NCBI GenBank assembly: GCA_003259005.1
Contig: QLII01000001.1
Coordinates: forward strand, 3,240,501-3,304,500
Length of the DNA stretch: 64,000 bases
Reading direction: 5' to 3'
Origin: Spirosoma telluris
GTDB taxonomy: Bacteria; Bacteroidota; Bacteroidia; Cytophagales; Spirosomataceae
Shown here: piece by piece, positions 40,136 through 51,221 of the stretch
Numbering within the stretch: the stretch's first letter is position 1
Layout of the letters: each line of letters starts with the position of its first letter
The notes under the pieces: model-generated
Databases searched by the model: none
What the model saw: only the letters and a program-made list of their open reading frames with translations
What the model was told of the DNA's origin: nothing
Made by a program: the position numbers and the translations under genes

Positions 40136-40776
40136 CTACGCAAAAGGCGAACCTTTTTGAGTTAAATACCGGCCAATATTAAACGAAATGCCGTTAAGTA
40201 TGTCAACATCTTTGTGCCAGTCCTTTACCTGCCAGTCATCATTAGCGGTGGCTACTGTTACCTTTTTGGCTTGGGTTGTAATCCAGATTACTTTCTCAAC
40301 GCCGAATTTCAAAAGTTTCTCTGTTTTCTGGAAGATATAACTATCGTTGGTCACATCGGTGGGATCAGCAGCAATATCCACTTCAATCACGACCTTAGGG
40401 GCACATGCGCATAAAATTCATCAATAGCTTCGATAGGTAACGTGATAGCATCGAAAATGAGAATATTACCAGCTAAATTATTGCGTTTGTCGAGATGAAG
40501 GCCCGACTCGCTGGCGAGAATTATGAAATCATCTTCACTTAACTCCTTAAAAAGCAATCGTTGAACATAGGCAACAATAAATGATTGTAATGCACTCGAG
40601 CCCATAATTTCTGAAAACGTTTTTGTACCTGCCAATACCGCCCGGTAGCCTTTGTAGTGAATAGGCTTACCATCCATGATTTCGTAAATCAGGTACTCCG
40701 GCACTTTCGCTTTGGGCTTTCTACCCTGCACTCCAGATTTTGTTGCTATCATTTCGCGCTCTGTTTTACTACTCAA
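40136..40776 (-). CDS. Uma2-family (DUF820) endonuclease-like protein (frameshifted)
   Basis: The protein is 213 residues after one C is restored at the run 40398-40401, which joins FYAHVP to PKVVIEVDIAADPTDV. The repaired core has the Uma2 pattern of the PD-(D/E)XK fold: SESGLHLDKRNNLAGNILIF, then VVIEVDIAAD, KTEKLLKFGVEKVIWITTQA. No partner gene suggests a role. This family is abundant in cyanobacteria and some Bacteroidota and its function is uncertain. It is convergent with the DUF5018 lipoprotein gene, 24 bp away. Confidence 0.78.
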
Positions 40777-40800
40777 AGATACCCAAAATTTATGATTTGC

Positions 40801-40860
40801 GGCCCAAGGCGTACTCCTACTAATTAGTACGCCCCCGGGTAGAAACCGGGGCGAATAAAC
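40801..40860. repeat. Short palindromes between Uma2-like and VCBS genes
   Basis: GGCGTACT and AGTACGCC form a perfect 8-bp stem around a 10-nt loop, followed by CCCCCGGGTAGAAACCGGGG with its own small stem. It lies upstream of the Uma2-like gene and downstream of the VCBS gene end; a terminator role is possible. Confidence 0.45.
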
Positions 40861-40895
40861 CTAATCTCCGGAGAATTCCTATATGGCCATATCGA

Positions 40896-43800
40896 TTATA
40901 CATCAATGCCCCCGGCATTAGCCAGCCTGAATGTGCGCACGGCTTTCCCGGTCGCGCCCACCAGTAATTCCGTACGCTCGGCAACTTGTACCGTTGCCAG
41001 ATCCCGGACGTCACCATCCCACAATAAGCCTGACTGCACCATCGGCACATAGGCAAACTGACCTTTTCCTTTGTTCAGAAACAACTGCCCCGGTTGGCGT
41101 CTTCCTTGCCTAACCGAACACGATTGTATTCCCGATTTCCACCGATAATCAAATCCGGCAAACCATCGTAGTTGACATCGACTAGCGCCAGCGCATAAAC
41201 GGGTGCCACCTGCGCTTCTATGGGAAGCGGCTGTAGACTAAATTTAGGCGTTGCCCCTCCACCGTTAAGAAACAGCACCGTTTGCAGCGTCGTTGCGTCG
41301 AGTTTCTGGGCGCGATTTAACTCATCAGGTTCAAACAAATCGGTCACTGTGGCTTTTGAATAGCTCGTATAATCCGTAAATTTCTTCCGCAAACTCACCA
41401 CCTGATCCAGCATTTCGTCGCGGGCGTTGAACGGGTGGGGTTCTCCGTTGGCGCGGCCAGTTCGGTCATAGCCAGCCAGAATGGGTAGTAACGAGCCCGC
41501 TACGTTCTTCATGCCATACAGCGTCAAGGGGCGATTGGGTGTTGCCTGAAGCTGGCTATTTAGCCCGGCGTTGGCCGCGATGATGTCTGGATTACCGTCA
41601 TTATCAATATCCTGAACCAATAGGCGATTCCAGCAGCCGGTTGTGACTGGTAGCCAATCGGCAAGTGGTTGTAGGTTGCCTTGCTGGAAGGTGAATGCCT
41701 GAATAGGGCCAAAATCAGTAGCTACTAGCAGTTCGGGTCGTTTGTCATGATTGAGATCGGCAAAGACGGCATCGGTTACCATGCCTAGTTTGGTCAAAGT
41801 AGGTTGTTGACCTGGGACTTCTGAGAAATGGCCTTTCCCATCATTCAGCAACAAATGACTAACAGGCGTTTCGGGGTAGCGGCCCGGCACGACCCGCGCG
41901 CCAATGAATAAATCCCGATCACCATCGCCATCCACATCCGCCGAACGAACGCAGGAAGCACTCACCCGCACATCGGGGAACGTACTGGCCTTCGTCAAAT
42001 GCCCTTTGCCATCATTCAGGTACAAACGCACCTGCAAACGGGCGTCATCGGCAGGAAGCTCGTAGCCAGCGCTGCTCACGGCTAAATCCAGATCGTGGTC
42101 CCCATCAGCATCAAACCATTCAGCACCTGCATCTTCACAAGCCAGGTCGGCGAGTAGAGCGGATTGAGGCATGTGGGTAAACCCTGCGGGTCCAGCCAGG
42201 AGAACCTGACCACCCTGCCCACGCCCACCACCGACAAAGACGTCATCCCGACCATCGCCATTTGCATCACCGACGGCAAAATATGGGCCAGTGGGCGAAA
42301 GCATATACGGCAATAAAGGCTGAATCTTAAAATCATTGATGGCTTCCTGTTGATGGGTTACAGCGATTTCCTTATCCGATTGCCAGAAGGTTTTGGACGG
42401 AACAGGCGGGGTCATTTCGCCCGTTGGGGCATACGTAATGGTCATTGATTGAACAAGCTGGCTTGGGCGCACAAGCTGGGTTTTCCCATCGGCCCAACGA
42501 ACCCCTATAGAGTCCAGCGCTGTTGTTTTCCCTAGACCAAATAGCAGAGGCACATACATAGACGACTGAAACCCCCGCACGGGCATAAACTCCTGCACCT
42601 GCATCTGACCAGCGGCCCAAACGGTTACGCGCGCACCCACCATTTGAGCTGGATTTGGGCTTTTTAACTGGATAGTAAGATGATTATTCTGAGCCTGCTC
42701 GTCAGCATGATTTTCGTAAATACTAGCTTCGGCGTTGACATTATTGACCACCAGATCTAAATCACCATCGTTGTCCAGATCGGCATAGATTGCCCCGTTC
42801 GATTGCGAGGGTTCGTTAAATCCCCAGGCTTTTGTCTCGTTCGCAAACGTTAACTGCCTCTCTGGGTCGCCGGATCGATTTCGGTAGATATAATCGGGAG
42901 CGTCGATACTCGGCATTTTGGCAATGACGGCCATCGGATTCGGTTGAGTTCCGGTTTGGCGAGCCTTCAACTGCTCATCCATCGTAAACTTCAGGAACTC
43001 CATATTCGTGTAATCACGGGCGTACCCATTGCTTACGAACAGGTCTTTCCAACCGTCATTATCGAAATCCGCGAACAGCCCCGCCCAACTCCAGTCAGTA
43101 TTGGAAACGCCCGCCAGCTGGCCGATTTCGCTAAAAATGGGGAGGGAGGGAGGAGAGGAGGAAGGGGACGAGAGGGAGGAAACAAGTGCAGGATTACTCT
43201 TGTTTTCCTCTCGTCCCTTTACTCCCCCTACTCCCTTTCTTCCCTCCTCTTCTCCCACATTCAACTGCAGCATATTGCGCATGGTTTGGTGATGGAAACC
43301 GGCTCGCAATAACTGGGCGTATTTATCGTAATTATCGTCGCCGGAGGTTAATTTGATGCGCTCATTGCCTTCGGGGAGCATGTCGAGCGTTAACAGGTCA
43401 ATCCGGCCATCGTTATTCACATCGGCGGCATCGGAACCCATTGAGTAGAGCGATGTGTGCCCCATTGCATCCCGCACCACTTCCTTAAACTTGCCATCTC
43501 GTTGATTGATATAGAGGTAATCGTTTTCGTTGTAATCGTTGGACACGTAGAAGTCGAGCCAGCCATCGTTGTTAAAATCGCTCACTGCGATGCCGAGACC
43601 AAAACTCAGGACGTTAGACACCATGCCCGACGCGTCGGATACATCAACGAATTTACCACCCGTGTTCCGGTCATTGCGGTATAATTTACTGGAGTAATTG
43701 GGATTTGTTTGCTGTTTGAAATCGCTGATCATGCGGCTAAATCCCGCAAATTCCTGCACTGAGTGATTGAGCAGAAAACAGTCCAGATCGCCATCCCGGT

Positions 43801-44334
43801 CGTAGTCGAAAAAGGCTGCCTGGGTTGAATAGGCCGGATCATTCAGACCGTATTCAGTGGCTTTGTCGGTAAACGTTAAGTTCTTGTTGTTGATGAAAAG
43901 CAGGTTCCGACGAAGTCGTGAATCGGTTGCTGCCGAGCGGCAAACATAGATATCGAGCCAGCCATCGGCATTAATGTCTACGACCGAAACGCCCGTGTTC
44001 CAGCCATCAGAGGCACTAACGCCCGCCTTTTCGGTAATGTCGTCGAAGGTTAACTTGCCTGAGCCGGGTTCGGTGCGGTTCAGGTAGAGTTTATTCGCGT
44101 TCAGATTGCCAGTGAAATATAAATCCGTCAGGCCATCGTTATTGAAATCACCCGCTGCTACGCCCCACCATTGTAGAAATACCCGTATTTCAGTACGTTG
44201 AAATCAGGCGACTCTTGCAACTCATTTTTAAACGTGACTTTGGTTTGGGAGGAAGGCAGTTTCTCAAATAGCGTCTCCTGATTGTCACAGGATGTGAAAA
44301 GCAATAGTAGTAAACCAAGTGCAAGCAGCTTCAT
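40896..44334 (-). CDS. CRTAC1-like VCBS-repeat/UnbV lipoprotein (two frameshifts, internal palindrome insertion)
   Basis: The 1146-residue lipoprotein has lipobox LLFTSC. It carries many FG-GAP/VCBS calcium-binding repeats (DFNNDGWLDFYVSNDYNEND, DVNNDGRIDLLTLDMLPEGN, DANGDGRDDVFVGGGRGQGG), with an ASPIC/UnbV segment (HLTIQLKSPNPAQMVGARVT) in the middle. G losses at 44163-44166 and 41088-41091 break the frame. The N-terminus from 44334 to about 43760 and the C-terminal MFLNKGKGQFAYVPM segment are recovered by repair. A 118-bp palindrome at 43139-43256 adds about 38 low-complexity residues in frame. It follows the SusC/SusD pair on the same strand, a common arrangement. Confidence 0.85.
43139..43256. 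repeat. Fold-back purine/pyrimidine palindrome inside a coding sequence
   Basis: Core arms 43162-43186 and 43199-43220 (AAGGGGACGAGAGG against CCTCTCGTCCC) flank a 12-nt loop, extended by GGAGGGAGG-type and CTCCCTTTC-type words. It encodes EEGRKGVGGVKGREENK and SSLSSPSSSPPSLPIF within a VCBS repeat that elsewhere in the family runs straight from LQLN to FSEIGQLAG. Confidence 0.8.
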
Positions 44335-44346
44335 AGTCTAAAGATA

Positions 44347-44430
44347 AACCGCAAAGAGCGCAAAGGAAAGCGCAAAGTACGCGGAGAAAACTCTGCGACC
44401 TCTGCGTTATCCTTTGCGCCCTTTGCGGTT
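44347..44430. repeat. Fold-back palindrome of GCGCAAAG words
   Basis: Arms 44347-44367 and 44410-44430 are inverted copies with one mismatch (AACCGCAAAG, GCGCAAAGGA). The left arm continues as further GCGCAAAG and GCGGAG words. It fills the gap between the second SusD-like gene and the VCBS lipoprotein gene. Confidence 0.85.
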
Positions 44431-44442
44431 AAGAAAGAATGA

Positions 44443-45995
44443 TTAGTTTTTATCCCACCATAATGGCGTCGTTACTTTATCGGGACCACCGATCAGTGAT
44501 TCGGCTTTCTTGGCCTCTACCGTGTTTGTCTGCTGTTCAACAAGCAGGATCGGAATCCGACGCAGCACCCCTCCCGCTGGAATATCTGGATTATCGGAGT
44601 TCACGACGGGGTACAGTTTCGGAAAGCGCGTCCGGCGGTATTCAGCCCAGCCTTCGAAACCATCCGGGAAAATAGCCAGCCATTTCTGCGTACCGATCTG
44701 CTCCCGCTGAATGGCTTCGGTGCTACCCCAGGCAACTGGAATCGTGCTCAACGGTGCCGATTTCAGGTAGTCGTTCGGCGCCACGGGCGTTTTCGTGCTG
44801 GTCTGATACGCACTAATGGCCGCAGCGCTCGTTACACCCCATTGGGTCAGGGACATAGCGATGCCTTTGTTATAAAAATCCTTCGCCGTTCCGCCCATGC
44901 TCCAGCCATTCAATGCACCCTCGGCCATCAGGAAATAAGCCTCGGCGGTTGCCATTACGTTCTGAGCCGTTCCCAGGCCGGTCGATGTCCAGCGTTGGCC
45001 TACGTGTGAATTGTAATCGGCGGTGTTAACAGGATCGGTCAACTGAGTTGTAGCCAGACCATTACGCAAACCTTCATAGGTATTGGTTTTCACGGCAGGC
45101 AGGAAATAAGTTGGCAAGCGTGGGTCATCGTAGCCTTTCAGCACCGATTCCATGGCCGCACTCATCCGAAACTCGTTCCAGTCCGACATGATCGCAAGGC
45201 CGTTGTTGTCTCCACCTTTGGTACTACGTGCCACCAGTGCATCATCGTCGGGACTAGTTGTCAGAACACCACCAGCTACCGCTGCTTCCGCTTCGGTTTT
45301 CGCGCGGGCCGGATCAACTTTCGAGATCCGCAACGCCAGCCGAAGCCGGAGCGTGTTGGCAAACTTGATCCATTTGTTCACGTCGCCCCCATAAATCAAA
45401 TCGAATGACCCGTATGGTTTTTCTGCCGTTTTGGCTTTCAACAGCGTCGTGGCAGCCGCTAACTTCTTGAAGAAGTCATCGTAGATTTTATCCTGCGAAT
45501 CGTAAGCAACGGACGTGGCCGGTTCACCTGCTTTAAAGTACGGGATCGGGCCAACATAATCTGTCCAGCGGTGAAACGAATACACCCACCAGATATTGGC
45601 CAGTGCATTCTCTGCCGAGTTGGCGTCTGTGCTCGCCAGGATGGTTTTTAACTGAGGCACGACCTCGGTGTATTGTGCTGTCCAGGGACCACCCAGCCAG
45701 TCCATCCGAATCACAAACCGATCGGATGGGAAATACGTAGCGACGCAGGCAAAATATTGGGCATACTGGTCAGAAAAGAGGTTTTGACCAACCTGATAGT
45801 TGCCACCGGGAGCGTGGCGGCCGACTGCGCTTTCGAAAATAAATAAGGAATTTCGCCCGCACCAATAACGGATATCTTGGTTTGGTTGGTGTTGATCTCT
45901 TCGAAATTCGTAGTGCAGCCCACCGCCCAGAACAACGGAGCCGAAAGGCTTGCTGCCACGAGTGTTTGCCGTAAAAGCTTTTTATAGGATGTCAT
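44443..45995 (-). CDS. SusD-like lipoprotein, second family (frameshifted)
   Basis: The protein is 517 residues after one base is restored in the CCCGG near 45806-45810, which turns LPVATIRLV into LPGGNYQVGQNLFSDQYAQY. Lipobox: FWAVGC. It has the SusD/RagB pattern of the SusD-like type 2 group: IWWVYSFHRWTDYVGPIPYF, KWIKFANTLRLRLALRISKV, ATAEAYFLMAEGALNGWSMG and EGWAEYRRTRFPKL. Members bind peptides or other nutrients as well as glycans. It follows the second SusC by 18 bp. Confidence 0.9.
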
Positions 45996-46013
45996 AATGA
46001 CGATAGTTTCGAA

Positions 46014-49000
46014 TTAAAAAGAAAGTTTCAGATTCAGACCGATGCTCCGATTCGACGGCAACGTACCATACTCAACGCCCTGGAAATTACCATTGGTGAG
46101 GTTCATGTCTGGATCGAACCACATTTTGCGTTTGCCAATGCCCGGAATGTCCAGGATGGAACTACCCCGGTAAAACCAGAACAAGTTGCGGGCTACGAAT
46201 GACAACCGGGCCGACTTAATGAAGAAATTCGAGGGAACCGGAATGCCGTAGCCAATCGATACTTCGCGCAGGCGAACGTTAGTGGCGTCATAGGCAAAGA
46301 ATTCGCCCCAGCCATACCGCTTACCCGATACCGTTTGCCAGAACTGTTCAGCCGAAATGGCCGTTGAATTGGCTTTGCCCGCTCCGATTAAGGTTACCCC
46401 ATCGGCACCGGCAACACCAGCCGTAACACCTGGCAGCACCCAGCCACCGTCACGCTTCTGAGCCGTTATTTCGGGAATACCGCTAAACGCCAGGTTCATT
46501 TCGGTACCCGAAACGGCAATACCACCTATGCGGGCATCGATCAGGAAACGGAGCGAAAAGCCTTTGTACGTAAATGTGTTGGTGAAACCCAGAAGCATTT
46601 TAGGGTTAAAATTCCCAATAAGCTCCTGCTCTTTCGTGGCAACCGGCAAACCCGTAGACGAAACGGAGGCTTCTGAAACAGTTGAGCTACTTGACTGTGA
46701 GCCAACCAGATATTGGCCCGTGTTCTTATCTTTCGCCCAGCGATAGGACACGATATCACCGTACGAACCGCCTTCGGCCACAATCGGCGATGCCGACCGG
46801 CCAAAACCGCCTGACAGAAACGCCGTTTTGATATCGGGCGACAGGCTAAGTATCTTATTGCGGTTCAGGCCCATGTTCAGGGTCAGATCCCAGGAGAACT
46901 GATCGGTTTTGATGGCCGTTCCATTGACCACCACTTCGAGACCCATGTTGCGGATGTCGCCTGCGTTGATGTACTGATCTTTAAACCCAGATGCTGGTGC
47001 CAAGCCAAGTTTCAGCAACTGGTTGATCGAGTTCGTTTTATAGGCTGTAACTGTAGCCCCAAGGCGGTTACTAAAGAAACGCGCTTCAACTCCAAACTCC
47101 AGACTCTTCGTAATCTCAGGTTTCAGATTGCCAATGGCCTGCGTACCGTCCCGGCTGATAAAGCCAGATCCAGCTCCCTGGGCATACGAGTAGTTGGTCT
47201 GTAACAGATAGGCATCGGCGGCATTACCCACCTGCGCGTATGAACCGTTAATTTTCAGGAACGATAGCGGACCTGTCAGTTTCAGAAGATCCGATAAAAC
47301 GACCGATGCGCCTACCGATGGATACTGGAACGAATACGGTTTGGGTAATGTAGAGGACCAGTCATTCCGTAAGCTGGCGTTCACGAAAATAGCATCCCGC
47401 CAGGCCAGCGATGCCTGCCCGAACAACGACTGTGTCTGCTTACGAATAAAATCATCGGTTACGCTCAGGTTCGTACCAAAGTTCAGGTTGAACCGGTTCG
47501 GTACGTTCAGACCGTCTGCTATCGCATTGGTCGATTGGTAACGGATGTCCTGAATGATGGCACCAGCCTGATAATCGAGTGTTAAGTCTTTGCCAAGATT
47601 GTTTTTCCCTTCAATCAACAAGTCATACCAGCTTTGGGTATTGACGATGTTATTCCGGGCGAACTTACCACCCGCTTGATTGGCCCATAGGATCGTTCCC
47701 TGCGAATAGCTTTCTTCGTTTTTGTCGAAGTATTTATCGAGGTTGGCCCGACCCTGAATGCTCAGGAAGTTAGTCAATTGATATTTTGCCGAAACAAAGC
47801 CAATTACCGGTCACGATACTGGTTGATGGCTGTTTGATTGGTCATCCAGTATGGATTCTGGTAGATCGACGACAGCGTCGATGGCCAGGCTGTTGGTGTC
47901 ATTACATTGAAGGCATTCGGTGCGGCATAGTTCTGAGCCGTAGCCAGGCTTACGTTCCGGGGAATCTGATACAGGTCAATCACGGGTGCGTTTTCTTCAC
48001 CCGTCCGTGGTTTGTTCACTACCGACTGATTGATGTAGGTTATTTTTGCATCGGTCGATAACTTCGAACTGATCTGATTCGACAAGCGCAGGTTAATCGT
48101 GTGGCGCATTAGATCATTGCCCGGTACCGTACCCTGTAACGCGTTATTGGTGTATGAAAGATAGGTCTGAGACTTTTCTGAACCACCCGTAATACCAATC
48201 GAATTGTTGAAGCTCACAGCCGTGCGGAAGAAATCACGGATGTTGTTTGGCTGAGCCGAATAGGTATCCGTTTTGCCCAGGTAGTTTGTATACGACTGCC
48301 CCGTCATGGCCGCGCCCCAGCTAGCCCCAACAGAAGGGTCCATCTTGCCACCAACGCCCTGTCCGTACTGATTTTGTACCATGGGCAACGCAAAGGGCTT
48401 ATCGACCGACACACCAGAGTTCACATCGACCGACACCCGACCCGCTTTTCCGCGTTTCGTCGTGATAAGAATAACACCATTGGCCGCCTGGCTACCATAT
48501 AACGCAGCTGCCGATGCACCACGGAGTACCGTTACGTTTTCAATATCGTCGGGTTGATATTCGATGCCCCATCCGAATTGGCCACACTACCGAAATCGCT
48601 GGTGGCCTGCCCGAACGTGCTGTTGTTGATGGGGACACCATCGACTACCATCAGGGCATTGTTGGTACCCTGAATGGAGCGGTTACCCCGCAACACAATC
48701 CGGGAACCAGTTCCCGGACCGCCTGAACCCTGGGTAATATACGCACCAGCAATTTTGCCCTGTAAGGTATTCAATACGTTCCCATCGCGAACCTCGTTAA
48801 TCTGGGCAGGCTTAATGCTTTGAGTGGCATAGCTCAGGGCCTTAGCTTCCCGTTTGATTCCCAACGCAGTGACCACTACTTCACCAAGCAGACGATCATC
48901 AGCCACAAGCGACACCGTAATCTGAGATTGTCCCGGCGACAACGCGACATCTTTCGCTACGTAACCCACTGATGAAATCGTTAAGACAGCATTTCCGCTG

Positions 49001-49194
49001 GGCACAGTTAGTTTAAATTCACCGGCTGCATCCGTCGTCGTTCCTCGTGCGCTTCCTTTGATAACCACGTTTACCCCGGCTATAGGCGCGTCCTGATCGT
49101 CGCGCACTATGCCGGCTATTTGTCTGTCCTGTGCCCAAAGGGGCCCAGTTACGGCAAATACCAGCAAAACGCAATAAAGTACGTGTTTTAACAT
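46014..49194 (-). CDS. SusC/RagA-type TonB receptor, no STN domain (two frameshifts)
   Basis: The receptor is 1060 residues after repairs at 48567-48570 and near 47808. Signal peptide ends near PLWAQ. CarboxypepD_reg-like domain: [40 protein letters not shown]. Plug: [40 protein letters not shown], and the SusC signature [20 protein letters not shown] just past the repaired break. The barrel ends [12 protein letters not shown]. It lacks the STN domain of the first SusC, so it is not under a FecR/ECF pair of its own. It forms an operon with SusD-like and VCBS genes downstream. Confidence 0.92.
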
Positions 49195-49561
49195 AGTCTT
49201 AGAATAGGTTAGAATGAAACGGTAATCTTACAAAACATAATTCTGAATTATACCTATACTCCAAAAGTTTTATAATAATTCTACCAATAAGACAGATAGT
49301 TCTTAAAAAAACTTAAAATTAATGACTTTTTAATGCATAAAGTACTTTGTAGGATACCTATTTGTAATATAGGTAATTACTCAAATCAATATATGTATTT
49401 TACAATAAAAACAGTAAATAATTTTATTTTCAGCAATATAAATCTCTTTAGGAGTCTGTCCATAGCTATTTAATACATATTGCTTACTTGAAACACTTAG
49501 CTGTAAATTCAAGAAGTTTCTCCATTTTTCAGATATCATTTATCTTGATTTCGTTTATGCT
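49195..49561. other. AT-rich divergent intergenic region
   Basis: This 367-bp AT-rich gap separates the second SusC gene (minus) from the hydroxyacyl-CoA dehydrogenase gene (plus) and should hold both promoters. A small dyad (ACCTATT, TGTA, ATATAGGT) lies near 49358-49374. No exact -33/-7 pair was found. Confidence 0.5.
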
Positions 49562-50566
49562 ATGAACCAGCCAGTAAATCCAGAACAGATACCCGTGGGC
49601 GTAGTCGGATTAGGGCTGATGGGGTGCAGTATTACAACCTGCTTATTGATGTCAGGGCACCCGGTCGTGGCCATTGCCCCACTTCCGCTCGATATGGAAA
49701 CCGCCGAACCCCGAATTCGGGAGCATCTGGCAAAAGCTTATCAGGAAGGCTTATTTACGAAAAGTCCCGAATCGTATCTTGAGCAGCTTACGATTACGGA
49801 GGATTATGGTCTCCTGAAAGGTAGTAAAGTCGTGATGGAATGTACGCTCGAAAACGTGGCGATTAAAAAATCGGTTTACGAAAAAATCGAAGCTGTTGTT
49901 GCCGCAGATGCGCTCATTACCAGTAACACCTCCGCCATTCCAATCAGCCTTCTTCAGCGGGAGGTCCGGTTACCTGCACGATTTGTCGGCTTGCATTGGT
50001 CGGAACCCTCGCACACGACTCGTTTTCTGGAAGTCATTTGTGGAGACCTGACCGACATACCAACGGCAGAGTGGCTCTATGAATTATCGCATCTGTGGGG
50101 TAAAGAACCAACCTTGGTCCGTAAAGATATTCGGGGGTTTATAACCAACCGCCTGATGTATGCTATGTATCGGGAAGCATTTAATCTGGTCGAAAATGGC
50201 TATGCGACTGTCGAAGACGTTGATCGGGCCTGCCGCAACAATGCGGGCTACTGGATGACGCTGGTGGGTGTATTTCGGTGGATGGACTTAACGGGAGTGC
50301 CTGCCTATCATACCGTTATGAAGGACTTGTTCCCGACCCTAAGCAACCAGACCGAGGTACCCAAACTGATTGACGACATTGTAAAAGCGGGTGGCAAAGG
50401 CGTTTTGAACGCACATGGCTTTTATGACTACACACCCGAAGAAGCGAAACTTTGGAAGGAAACCTACGAAGAATTTAGTTATGATATCCGGCGGCTGGCC
50501 TTGAAATATCCGGCCGATGTCGTAAAAAAGAAACTGACCAAAAAGAATGATGAGACAGCTAGCTAA
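49562..50566 (+). CDS. 3-hydroxyacyl-CoA dehydrogenase, NAD-binding type
   Basis: The 334-residue intact protein has an N-terminal Rossmann fold (VGVVGLGLMGCSITTCLLMS), then VVMECTLENVAIKKSVYEKI, SNTSAIPISLLQREVRLPAR, with H144 in FVGLHWSEPSHTTRFLEVI and KDIRGFITNRLMYAMYREAF. A C-terminal helical domain (AGYWMTLVGVFRWMDLTG) follows. It oxidises 3-hydroxyacyl-CoA or a similar 3-hydroxyacid with NAD+. The glycine motif is GLGLMG. There is no adjacent thiolase or enoyl-CoA hydratase, so the pathway is not indicated. The Lys-rich tail (VVKKKLTKKND) is unusual but harmless. Confidence 0.88.
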   Translation: MNQPVNPEQIPVGVVGLGLMGCSITTCLLMSGHPVVAIAPLPLDMETAEPRIREHLAKAYQEGLFTKSPESYLEQLTITEDYGLLKGSKVVMECTLENVAIKKSVYEKIEAVVAADALITSNTSAIPISLLQREVRLPARFVGLHWSEPSHTTRFLEVICGDLTDIPTAEWLYELSHLWGKEPTLVRKDIRGFITNRLMYAMYREAFNLVENGYATVEDVDRACRNNAGYWMTLVGVFRWMDLTGVPAYHTVMKDLFPTLSNQTEVPKLIDDIVKAGGKGVLNAHGFYDYTPEEAKLWKETYEEFSYDIRRLALKYPADVVKKKLTKKNDETAS

Positions 50567-51020
50567 ATCATTCATAACGGCTTTTTACAATCATTGCCAA
50601 CTTTTAAATAGGCCGTTGCTAATACTCTATGAGCGTCTCTTCGAATACTTTATCCAGGTTAATCAGCGTTCAGCCCCTGTTTGCCCCATTTGTTTGGAAC
50701 GGGCAAATAATGGAGTTATCAAATGACGAAAACACATCCTAATCTATTTCAGATAACTTGACACAAACTCGATTAAATGGCCTGTTATATGTAGCAAATA
50801 TATTTTACCCACTTTAAACGAAGGTTTTTTAAAATGAGGTTGTTCGCTGTTTCGGGGAAAGAGAGCGCTATTTATCTAATTTAGTTCAAGTCAATCTTTA
50901 TCGGTTGTTTGTAGTATTGTTTTCGAGCTTGACATAAGTTCGGCGGCAAAAGCTTAAAAAGTAGTTAATGAATCATATGACTTACCCAGATAATATATGA
51001 AATATTAATCATTTGCTTTA
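50567..51020. other. AT-rich intergenic region, nothing identified
   Basis: The 454-bp stretch is AT-rich with no convincing reading frame, repeat or hairpin. It lies before a short plus-strand reading frame and the structured region at 51214-51653. Confidence 0.5.
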
Positions 51021-51221
51021 TTGGGCTATAGAAGGTATAATTGCATCGTAAAATACAATCCATCCTGCAAAAATCGAACCGAAAAGCCGGGTTGCATTGT
51101 TATTCAAGTAGAAGAAAGTGAGGAGATTATCTTTGAAGAGTTTGATCGAACAATGACAAAGAACGTTCGTAAAAATGGACTTGAAGAGAACCCCTATAAA
51201 GATAAACGAAATGGCCGGTAA
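51021..51221 (+). CDS. Short hypothetical reading frame (66 codons)
   Basis: The frame ends RTMTKNVRKNGLEENPYKDK with charged, protein-like composition from about codon 9 (IVKYNPSC, CIVIQVEESEEIIFEEFDRT). It does not match a family I know. Its stop lies inside the first hairpin (51214-51240) of the structured region, so it may be a leader or small gene of that unit. It could also be chance. Confidence 0.3.
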   Translation: MGYRRYNCIVKYNPSCKNRTEKPGCIVIQVEESEEIIFEEFDRTMTKNVRKNGLEENPYKDKRNGR

